Below, piece by piece: positions 47,078-54,349 of a stretch of DNA of 64,000 nucleotides. A program made the translations under genes and the position numbers. How positions within the stretch are numbered: the stretch's first letter is position 1; each line of letters begins with the position of its first letter. The notes under the pieces were generated by a model. It did not search any database and had not been told where the DNA came from. It saw only the letters and a list, made by a program, of their open reading frames with translations. Source of the DNA: Peptostreptococcus canis (GTDB taxonomy: Bacteria > Bacillota > Clostridia > Peptostreptococcales > Peptostreptococcaceae); assembly GCF_014229965.1 (NCBI RefSeq), contig NZ_JABGBW010000002.1, positions 304,258 to 368,257 on the forward strand, written 5' to 3'.

Positions 47078-47175
47078 GGTTCTTTCTCAACTAGAGTTGA
47101 TGAATAAAATCTGAAATCTATGTGGCAGCATCTTGGGTACATATAGTATCCAAGATGCTACCTTTTTTAATAATA
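47078..47175 (-). mobile_element. Right-end relic of an ISL3-family element
   Basis: The end GGTTCTTTCTCAACTAG (47078 onward) matches the right end of the 52 kb relic (GGTTCTATGTCAAATAA). Next to it the last transposase codons remain on the minus strand (KKGSILDTICTQDAAT, compare KYKGSIHNTSFVMDAAA). The rest of the element has gone. Confidence 0.65.
47124..47162. terminator. Hairpin in the ISL3 right-end relic
   Basis: GGCAGCATCTTGG pairs with CCAAGATGCTACC, and TTTTTT follows on the plus strand. The equivalent hairpin exists at 51944-51982, so it belongs to the element and lies within its last codons. Confidence 0.65.
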
Positions 47176-47304
47176 CTAACTCTTTTTATGTTTATTTAAC
47201 TTGAAAATATCAGTTCTTTAGAGTGTACAGAATTTTTTCTGTAAATTAGTCTTCTATGGCTAATCTACCGATTAAGCAATTTTTTAAATTTAATTATTTA
47301 CTAC

Positions 47305-47340
47305 AGGAGGAGATAGAAAAAATCTAACTCTCCTTTTTTT
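47305..47340 (+). terminator. Plus-strand hairpin with no identified gene
   Basis: AGGAGGAGATAG and CTAACTCTCCT form an imperfect stem around AAAAAAT, followed by seven T. No plus-strand gene precedes it; a small RNA or chance is possible. Confidence 0.4.
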
Positions 47341-47406
47341 ATAATATAACTTAATTTTTTGTATGTCAAATAAAAACTAGATACTTTAATACAAGTATAT
47401 GAAAAA

Positions 47407-47455
47407 ACCGATCTCTCAACCGTTAGATTTTTTGGTTTAACTTTTGAGGATCGGT
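47407..47455 (-). terminator. Terminator of the CWB2 gene at 47536
   Basis: ACCGATCCTCAA pairs with TTGAGAGATCGGT (one bulge), with an inner AACC/GGTT stem and six T on the minus strand. Confidence 0.72.
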
Positions 47456-47535
47456 CCAATTATCATAGGAGGATTTTTGTTATGGAATGAAAGAATGTAT
47501 GGGTGCTAGAAATATATTTAAAAAATATAAAATCA

Positions 47536-49275
47536 TTACTTAAATATTGCTTCAATAACTAATTTTTCTACCTCATTAGATATCACACTTTCTCCTCCAA
47601 TTATTTTGTAATTTTTCACCTTATTATCATTTATGTAATTAATAATCCATGGATTTAATTTGTTTTTCGTTGTTAATAAAATTGGATTTGATTCAATACC
47701 AGATATAGCTGCTATTGAAAGGGAATCTGCAAATAACTCACCACTAGCAATGAATACTTCTCTTGGATTTCTATATGCTTTTGCTGCCATTAAGTACGCA
47801 GTTTGATACCTATCTATTCCACCTACTCTCTCTGTTGGCATTTTTTTACTTAAGTATTTGGCTATTTCTTCTGAGACAGAATTTTTACCACCGCATATTA
47901 GATTATTTTTATAATTTTCTCCATCAATATACAATTTAACTGGTTCTGGTAATTTAGTTTTTTTAGTCAACAAAATAGGTATTGCATCTCTTGAAGCTAT
48001 ATTAGCTGCTGAAATTGCATCTGGAAAATTTTCTCCATCTGCAATAATAAAACTGTTGGCATCTCTATTTTTAATCTTTACTACTTTTGATATTTTAACA
48101 GATGTATCATATCTATCAACTCCACTTACTCTTTCCACTTCGATACTATTTCCAATTATCTTTTCTGATACTAACCCACTAACCGAATCAGTGCCACCAC
48201 ATATAATTACTTTTTTTGCACCTAATCTTTTCAATTCTTGAATTGTATCATCAGTTATAGAATTTTTATATGTATATAATATAGGTGATTTCAATAATTT
48301 TGCATATGGTACTGCGGATAAAATATCTGCATATTTATGAGCATTTGCAACTATTACAGTGTCAACATCATTAAAATACTTTTTTGATATTTCAATAGAT
48401 GTATCTATCCTATCTCTACCGCTGATTCTGTAACTTCCTTGGGCATTCCTAATAATCAACTTATAACCCGTTTCTGCATTCCCGGTTAATTCATATCTAT
48501 ATTTATTATCATTCAATTCAATGCCTAATTTATAATTTTCGAAATCTTTTTTATCAATTATATTATCAAAACTATTACTTTCTATATAACCATCGAAGCC
48601 AGTACCTGCTCTTAAATATATGGTTTTACTCTCTTTAGGTAATTTTATATCATCAATTATATTATCATCTTCATCAACAGTAGAAAACTTATTAACTCCA
48701 TTTGCATAATTTACTTTAATCTCAGGTCTATCATGAGTTTTTTTATCACCATCATTCCAAATAACATCTACTTTAGTATTAGCTATCGAATACACCACTA
48801 ATGTAGTATTGATACCATTTTCATCTTCGCTAGTTTCAATAGTTTCTCTCAAGTTTATTGCAAATTCAGAGTTATCATTAAGAACTTTTGTATAATATTT
48901 AATTCTTTCTCCATCTCTTGTCTTGTTTGGCAAATTAATAGATTCTGTTAATTTGTCTTTTGATAATGCAATATCTTGCTCACTTATAAGTATATCTGAA
49001 TCATTAGAAATGTCCTTATATCCATATATTTTTAATTTTATAGGTTCAGAAAACTCCTTTAAAGCCTTCCAATCAAGCTTGAAATTATATCTATCTTCTA
49101 AAGTTTTGTTAATGTTTTTTTTACTATTCTCAGGAGATAATCTGTACATAATATCCGATTCATTCATTCTATCATTATGCGATTTGATTTCAATAAATTG
49201 TGCATTACTAATCATAGGTGTTACATTCACAGTAATTGCAGTAGCCATTGCAACCGATAAATATTTTTTCTTCAT
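47536..49275 (-). CDS. Cell-surface protein with Cna_B-like region and three CWB2 repeats
   Basis: A 579-residue secreted protein: signal peptide (about 1-26), an unrecognised domain (about 27-170), a short segment IANTKVDVIWNDGDKKTHDRP (about 170-190) resembling the Cna_B opening W-x-D...R-P, then three CWB2 repeats (about 285-579; RISGRDRIDTS, RVSGVDRYDTS, RVGGIDRYQTA). CWB2 repeats tether it to the wall polymer. The same N-terminal pattern (...IANPRVYVEWKD...) occurs in its neighbour at 49460, so both share an architecture. Binding target unknown. ATG with a GAGGTG site. Confidence 0.88.
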   Translation of the reverse strand: MKKKYLSVAMATAITVNVTPMISNAQFIEIKSHNDRMNESDIMYRLSPENSKKNINKTLEDRYNFKLDWKALKEFSEPIKLKIYGYKDISNDSDILISEQDIALSKDKLTESINLPNKTRDGERIKYYTKVLNDNSEFAINLRETIETSEDENGINTTLVVYSIANTKVDVIWNDGDKKTHDRPEIKVNYANGVNKFSTVDEDDNIIDDIKLPKESKTIYLRAGTGFDGYIESNSFDNIIDKKDFENYKLGIELNDNKYRYELTGNAETGYKLIIRNAQGSYRISGRDRIDTSIEISKKYFNDVDTVIVANAHKYADILSAVPYAKLLKSPILYTYKNSITDDTIQELKRLGAKKVIICGGTDSVSGLVSEKIIGNSIEVERVSGVDRYDTSVKISKVVKIKNRDANSFIIADGENFPDAISAANIASRDAIPILLTKKTKLPEPVKLYIDGENYKNNLICGGKNSVSEEIAKYLSKKMPTERVGGIDRYQTAYLMAAKAYRNPREVFIASGELFADSLSIAAISGIESNPILLTTKNKLNPWIINYINDNKVKNYKIIGGESVISNEVEKLVIEAIFK

Positions 49276-49360
49276 TATTTCACCTCTTTTTTATCTAATT
49301 CCATTTTTTTATTTTTACAGATCAACACTTACAATTAATCATCTTAAATAAAATTAAACA

Positions 49361-49395
49361 CTAAAAAGTTCCACTAAAAAAGTAGAACTTTTTAG
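49361..49395 (-). terminator. Terminator of the 49460 gene
   Basis: A perfect 11-base stem, CTAAAAAGTTC/GAACTTTTTAG, with T-rich flanks on the minus strand, 65 bases past the 49460 stop. Confidence 0.75.
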
Positions 49396-49459
49396 GTATA
49401 AATTCAATCTTATTACTTTTTGCTAAAAATAAATATATACTATTTTATATGAAGCATAA

Positions 49460-51583
49460 TTATTTTATTATAAATCTTAATGTTTTAGAAACTCCAAAAC
49501 CTTCTTTTTCTGCATATACTTCTATTTTATCTTTTGTTTTTAACTTGTAGGCTTTTCCATTAAATTTTAATTTAATATTGAAACCATCTTCATCAGCTAT
49601 TGAAGTATATGTTGATTGAGTGTATTTGCTTCCATTTCTGTATACTTTCACAGTTACAAGTGAATCTCTCAATGCCTTTCCTTTAATACGAGTGGCACCA
49701 CTTGTTGGCTTTATTACACTTACACTAGGAACTCTTTTTGTAACTTCAATGTTAAAATCTAATTGTTTGCCATTTTTAGATATTCTGATTTTATTATCAT
49801 CCACTCTAAGCTTTTCATTTATACTCTTTCTATCACCTTTTTTATTTATAATTTCAAAGTCAAAGTTTTTTTTCACTAATTTATCATATTTCATGACTTT
49901 TTTATTTCCATATTTATCAATTAAAAGAAGCTCTAATCGACTCAAATCAGCTCTTTCAAACTCATTATATTTTGTTTTTGGATATTCTTTTAACTTTATA
50001 TTTTTCAATTCTTCAAATTTAAAATCACTTGGCACATATTTAAATTCGATTACATTGTTACTCAAGTTCAATGTCAAAGTTTTTATTTTATTGAAAGAGT
50101 CTAAAAGTTTATAACCTGGTAGTTCAACAGCTTCCTCTTCAATATTTTCACCAAATTTTTTATTGTAAACGTTTTTTTCAGTTGCTACTTGCTTTCCTTC
50201 TTGGTTAATATACTTAACACTATAAGACACTACTTTAGGCACATAATACACTTTAAATATATTTTTTGGATAATCAACAACAATCATTTTCTTTAAAATA
50301 TTATTCGGATTCGACTTGTCAAATTCATATCCATAAATTTCCTGCGAACTAGCTTCTAGTGGAGTTACTTCCTTTTCCTCATCGGTAACACCATCTGTAA
50401 AGTTTTCTGTTTTAACTAATTTATCCGTACCATCAAATGTAATTATATGATGCTCTACAGAATAGCTTATATCACTTTCTGAAGCAAAATTAGCTGTTAA
50501 TTCTAAATCACTTTCTATACTTGCATCATCACTAGGTAAACCGTTAGCATTTACATTACTTGGATTCATAGTTCCACTTAATGTCCACCCTACAAATTTA
50601 TATCCTTTCTTTGCTACCGGTTTCGGTAATGTTATATCACCAAATTTAGTACCAAACTTCACATTATTAATATTGATATCACCATTCAAGGTACCTTTAT
50701 TAATATCATTAGACTTCACATTAATATTGTATAGTTTCACTAATTTTAACCTATGTACCATACCATTTTTTTCTGGCACTATGATAGCATCGTAATTACT
50801 ATTTTTTAATAACTCGTTATCATGTACCTTTATATTAATTTTTTGTTCCTTTATTTTTGTCTCATCTTTAACTACTTCAAAACTGTCACTCTTTATTTTA
50901 CCGCCAAAATCTTCTCTAAAAGTAAATGAACTATTATTTTCTGTAGGAACAAATGCATCAGAATCTTCGGTATATGAATCATTTTGTACTCTTCCTTTAT
51001 CATAATACAAATCCATACCTAAATTATTTGGTCTAGATGAATAATCATTTATATTATCTTTCCATTCAACATAAACCCTAGGATTAGCAATTGTTTCTAA
51101 AGAAAATCTAAATACGTTCTTTTTATTCAAAAACTTAGGCTGAAGATATCCTACTATATCAGCCATTCTTTCCTTATTATTTTCATCAACAGGAGTAATT
51201 TCCCATTTTAATTTTCCAGCTTCTTCTTTGTCCTCCAGAAATTTACCAGGTAATTTAATACTGGCATGCGGACTACTACCCTTTCTTACAATAACTTCTC
51301 TTTGCCCAAAATCTTTATCGGATACTTCATCTGAATCATAAGATGAATCATCTTCAGTAACTCTCAACTTAACTTTAAATTCATCATGCCCTTTAAAAAC
51401 ATCCTTACAATTAAATTTTACTGTACAATCCTTTGTAATTTCACTGGCCTTCGCTACGAAGCTATTAATATAAATAGTTGAATGTGGTATCAAATTTGCA
51501 GCTTTTGTAATAAATGGCGTTCCCATTATTATAGTACCTGATAATAATACAGTTGTAATTTTTTTTTGATAACTTTTTTTCAT
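49460..51583 (-). CDS. Large secreted surface protein with repeat-type domains, no visible anchor
   Basis: 707 residues: signal peptide (about 1-28), a strand-rich N-terminal region sharing the IANPRVYVEWKD...RP segment with the 47536 protein (about 165-185), an InlB_B/Listeria-Bacteroides-type unit (KKGYKFVGWTLSG, about 325-345), a MucBP-like unit (VSYSVKYINQEGKQVATEK, about 455-475) and a C-terminal Ig-like region. It ends in GVSKTLRFIIK with no LPXTG, CWB2 or membrane anchor, so how it stays on the cell is unknown; it may bind the wall otherwise or be released. Adhesion is the likely role. Confidence 0.85.
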   Translation of the reverse strand: MKKSYQKKITTVLLSGTIIMGTPFITKAANLIPHSTIYINSFVAKASEITKDCTVKFNCKDVFKGHDEFKVKLRVTEDDSSYDSDEVSDKDFGQREVIVRKGSSPHASIKLPGKFLEDKEEAGKLKWEITPVDENNKERMADIVGYLQPKFLNKKNVFRFSLETIANPRVYVEWKDNINDYSSRPNNLGMDLYYDKGRVQNDSYTEDSDAFVPTENNSSFTFREDFGGKIKSDSFEVVKDETKIKEQKINIKVHDNELLKNSNYDAIIVPEKNGMVHRLKLVKLYNINVKSNDINKGTLNGDININNVKFGTKFGDITLPKPVAKKGYKFVGWTLSGTMNPSNVNANGLPSDDASIESDLELTANFASESDISYSVEHHIITFDGTDKLVKTENFTDGVTDEEKEVTPLEASSQEIYGYEFDKSNPNNILKKMIVVDYPKNIFKVYYVPKVVSYSVKYINQEGKQVATEKNVYNKKFGENIEEEAVELPGYKLLDSFNKIKTLTLNLSNNVIEFKYVPSDFKFEELKNIKLKEYPKTKYNEFERADLSRLELLLIDKYGNKKVMKYDKLVKKNFDFEIINKKGDRKSINEKLRVDDNKIRISKNGKQLDFNIEVTKRVPSVSVIKPTSGATRIKGKALRDSLVTVKVYRNGSKYTQSTYTSIADEDGFNIKLKFNGKAYKLKTKDKIEVYAEKEGFGVSKTLRFIIK

Positions 51584-51893
51584 AAGTTAACCTCCTAAAA
51601 TAAAAATAATTAAATAATACAAACAAAATAATATAGCAATAAGATTTTTGACTTAAAATAAAATTAAAATTATTAGTTTATATATAAGTGTACAATTAGA
51701 AGTACATAATTAATCATAAATAATAATGTCACTATCTTATTACTTAATTTATTTTTCATTTGATATTTTACACTTAAATATATATTTAAAAAATACTTTT
51801 GGCATAAAATCACCATTTTAGTCGTGAATAGCAATACAATTAATATTTTTGTTATGCTTACTACATTATTTCACCTTTGGTGGATAAATTTTT
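51584..51893. other. AT-rich intergenic region
   Basis: This 310 bp gap separates the 49460 surface gene from the ISL3 relic. It presumably contains that gene's promoter. I see no gene, repeat or strong hairpin in it. Confidence 0.5.
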
Positions 51894-51937
51894 GGTTCTA
51901 TGTCAAATAACGTTGATGATAAATTTAATCAATAAAA

Positions 51938-52727
51938 TTATGCGGCAGCATCCATAACAAATGATGTGTTATGGATGCTGCCCTTATATTTTTCCATAAG
52001 TAAAATTCTTAATCTAAAATTTCTAAAATTGGAATATCCGAAGGATATCCTTTTAATCACTTTAATCTTGTTGTTCTTCCCCTCAACCATACCATTTGTA
52101 TACTGATATTTCAATGCATTCAACACATATCCTCCCAAGTCAGATAGAGTTTTTATGCTTTTTTAAAACAGTCCGGTATTTCATTTTTATTAGTATTTAG
52201 AATCCATCTAAACATTTCTATGTTTTTCTTTTCAATACTTAAAATGAATTTCTGATAAAATTGATAGACTTCTCTTTTTGTAGGTGATATTTTCAATATA
52301 TCATTTAAAATATCCGCACTACATGTTACCTTGCAATAAGACTCATAGATTTCATCTCACATAAGTTTAAAACTATTAATTTTTTTACATCTCTTGATAT
52401 GAAACAGCCTTTATCAGTCAACGGAGTTTCAGCCATAAACGTTGCTTCGCAGTGCTTACAGTAGAACCTTTGTTTTTTTATAATAAGCAATAGAGGATTC
52501 ACATTTACTCTGTTAAAAAGAACCTTTACGGTTTGGCTACCATTTTTAACAATATCGTATTTTTCGTTTTTACATCGACATTTTGGACAATAGTTAGGAG
52601 TGTATGTAAGTCTACCACTTAAAACTGTATACTCAACTCCTTTAATTATTTTTTTGCTATTTCCTAAAATTTCTAAATTTGTATCGTTAATTCCCAAAAT
52701 TTCTGTTATACTAGTTTTTGAACACAT
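51938..52727 (-). pseudogene. ISL3-family transposase fragments
   Basis: The N-terminal piece (52326-52727) carries the zinc-ribbon region (YCPKCRCKNEKYDIVKNG, then RFYCKHCEATF). After a deletion of roughly 200 codons, weak sequence (KISPTKREVYQFYQKFILSIEKKN) leads to the C-terminal piece (51938-52138: YTNGMVEGKNNKIKVIKRISFGY), separated by a stop and a frameshift. Not functional. Confidence 0.88.
51944..51982. terminator. Hairpin in the last codons of the ISL3 transposase
   Basis: GGCAGCATCCATAACA and TGTTATGGATGCTGCC are perfect complements around ATGATG-like centre sequence. It is conserved at the 47 kb relic, which suggests a function in the element, perhaps blocking outside transcription. 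Confidence 0.55.
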
Positions 52728-52784
52728 GTCACATCTCCTTGTTTGTTTTTTTAGGCGATTAAATTATACAACAGATTTGACATG
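52725..52784 (-). promoter_or_regulatory. Start-codon-masking inverted repeat in the ISL3 leader
   Basis: On the minus strand CATGTCAAATCT (52784-52773) pairs with AGATGTGACATG (52736-52725, one mismatch), which contains the transposase ATG. TATAAT (52768-52763) lies between the arms. It is the same layout as at 42585-42646. Confidence 0.6.
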
Positions 52785-52810
52785 CTGTTCTTTTTTTGGC
52801 AAAAAAATAT

Positions 52811-52844
52811 GCGTTGAGAGAGAAAAAATTTCTCTCATCAACGC
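52811..52844 (-). terminator. Terminator of the alanine symporter gene
   Basis: GCGTTGA-GAGAGAAA pairs with TTTCTCTC-A-TCAACGC around AAA; T-rich sequence (ATATTTTTTT) follows on the minus strand, 36 bases past the stop. Confidence 0.85.
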
Positions 52845-52879
52845 TATATATTATAGAACCATTATTTTTTTGTAATATA

Positions 52880-54229
52880 TTATAAAATATGTCTTTCTTC
52901 TGCTGAAATCATGGCTTTTTTAACCAGTTTAGATAATCCAACAAGACCAATTACGTTTGGTATTACCATGATAGCATTAAACATATCTGCCAATTCCCAT
53001 ACAAGATCAACTTTCAAAGTAGTTCCCAATACTATAAATATTAAAACTATTACTCTAAATATATTAAGTGATTTCTCACCGAATAGATAAGTTACATTTG
53101 CTTCTGCAAAGAAGTACCAACCTATTATTGTCGAGAAAGCAAAGAATAATAATGCAATAGCAACAAATATTATTCCCAAAGAACCAAATCCTATTTCAAA
53201 TGCTTTTTGTGTAACGGCAATACCTGACAAGCCAGATACATTTGCTCCTGTAGCTATTATTACCAATGCAGTTACATTCAAAACTATAAATGTATCTATA
53301 AATACACCAACTATTGCGACCAACCCCTGTTGAGTAGGATCATCAACCTTAGCAACAGCATGAGCATGTGGAGTCGAACCCATACCGGCTTCATTAGAGA
53401 ATAATCCTCTGGCTACACCATATCTTATAGTATCTTTAACTGCAACACCTGCTGCACCACCAAGTACGGCATTTGGATTAAATGCCCCAACAAATATCTG
53501 TCTAAATGCATCTCCAGTTTTTGCACCCATAATAAATAATATAACAATGCCTCCAACTATATAGAAAGCTGCCATAATAGGAACCAGTTTTTCAGTGAAA
53601 GAAGCTATTCTTCCTATACCACCAATAAATATAAATCCTGCTATTATCGCCAATATTATACCTATGATTAATGGATTTATATGGAAAGCAGCTTCAAAAG
53701 CAGATCCGATTGAGTTTGCCTGAACCATATTCCCTATGAATCCTAGTGCAATTATTATAGATACAGCAAAGAAAGAAGATAAAAATTTACTATTCATTCC
53801 ATATCTTAGATAGTAGGCAGGTCCACCTGTTATTTGCCCATTTACTTCTTTTTTAAATGTCTGAGCAAGCACTGCCTCAGCAAATATAGTGGCCATACCA
53901 AAAAATGCACTTATCCACATCCAAAATATTGCTCCAGGTCCACCAGATACAATTGCTGTTGCTGCACCAGCTAAATTCCCGGTACCAACTTGAGCTGCAA
54001 TTGCTGTTGCAAGCGACTGGAATGAAGTCATACCATCTTTACCGGCCTTCTCACCACTTAATGAAAAACCACCAAATGCCTGTTTAAAAGCTGTACCAAA
54101 TTTTCTTATCTGTATTCCTCTTAAATTAAATGTAAAAAAAATACCGCAACCTACAAGAACAAAGATAAGAACTTTTCCCCATAAAATTCCATTTATGGCT
54201 TGTACTATTTCCAATAATCCTCCGTTCAT
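52880..54229 (-). CDS. Sodium:alanine/glycine symporter (AGCS family)
   Basis: Imports alanine or glycine with sodium. 449 residues, about 10-11 membrane spans, and the AGCS signatures GGPGAIFWMWISAFFGMAT (about 90-108) and FSNEAGMGSTPHAHAVA (about 275-291). Substrate preference cannot be told. Its start codon (54229) follows a GGGGGTG site. That site is perfectly complementary to a sequence about 90 bases upstream, suggesting regulation of translation. It is expressed after the 54350 surface gene, with 120 bases between. Confidence 0.94.
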   Translation of the reverse strand: MNGGLLEIVQAINGILWGKVLIFVLVGCGIFFTFNLRGIQIRKFGTAFKQAFGGFSLSGEKAGKDGMTSFQSLATAIAAQVGTGNLAGAATAIVSGGPGAIFWMWISAFFGMATIFAEAVLAQTFKKEVNGQITGGPAYYLRYGMNSKFLSSFFAVSIIIALGFIGNMVQANSIGSAFEAAFHINPLIIGIILAIIAGFIFIGGIGRIASFTEKLVPIMAAFYIVGGIVILFIMGAKTGDAFRQIFVGAFNPNAVLGGAAGVAVKDTIRYGVARGLFSNEAGMGSTPHAHAVAKVDDPTQQGLVAIVGVFIDTFIVLNVTALVIIATGANVSGLSGIAVTQKAFEIGFGSLGIIFVAIALLFFAFSTIIGWYFFAEANVTYLFGEKSLNIFRVIVLIFIVLGTTLKVDLVWELADMFNAIMVIPNVIGLVGLSKLVKKAMISAEERHIL

Positions 54230-54238
54230 TGGTAAACA

Positions 54239-54341
54239 CCCCCAAGTATTAAATATTTATATTATTCGGTTATACCGATTAATATCCGGTTAGATTAAAT
54301 ACTTACTGACTACAAAATATAAACTTACCATTACTTGGGGG
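54239..54341 (-). promoter_or_regulatory. Candidate cis-regulatory leader of the symporter gene
   Basis: CCCCCAAGTA (54341-54332 on the minus strand) is the exact complement of TACTTGGGGG (54248-54239), which forms the ribosome site. Between them AAGTATTTAAT could instead pair with ATTTAATACTT next to the site, and ACCG/CGGT/ACCG can form competing small stems. This looks like an on/off leader. No known riboswitch consensus is recognised. Confidence 0.5.
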
Positions 54342-54349
54342 CATATCTT

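Larger units (their letters stand above)
46800..47535. other. Intergenic region with repeats, relic and hairpins
   Basis: This 736 bp gap contains LytTR-like direct repeats (46919-46951), an ISL3 right-end relic (47078-47175), a plus-strand hairpin with T tract (47305-47340) lacking an obvious gene, and a terminator (47407-47455) for the CWB2 gene. Short frames exist (13 codons from about 46997, 18 codons from about 47490), neither convincing. Confidence 0.55.
51894..52790 (-). mobile_element. ISL3-family insertion element, internally deleted
   Basis: Outer ends ATGTCAAAT match on both sides (GGTTCTATGTCAAATAA at 51894 and the AACAGCATGTCAAATCTG side near 52770-52790). The transposase survives in two parts with a missing middle. 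Full ISL3 elements are about 1.4-1.6 kb, so roughly half is lost. It sits directly after the alanine symporter terminator. Confidence 0.82.

Noticed and set aside
47480-47545. Short plus-strand gene after the strong ribosome-like site AGGAGG at about 47467
   Set aside because: The first ATG is followed by TGA two codons later and the next gives 18 codons; it overlaps the CWB2 gene end on the other strand.
54239-54341. Glycine riboswitch before the AGCS gene
   Set aside because: The conserved glycine-aptamer sequence is not visible; only pairing that hides the ribosome site is seen.
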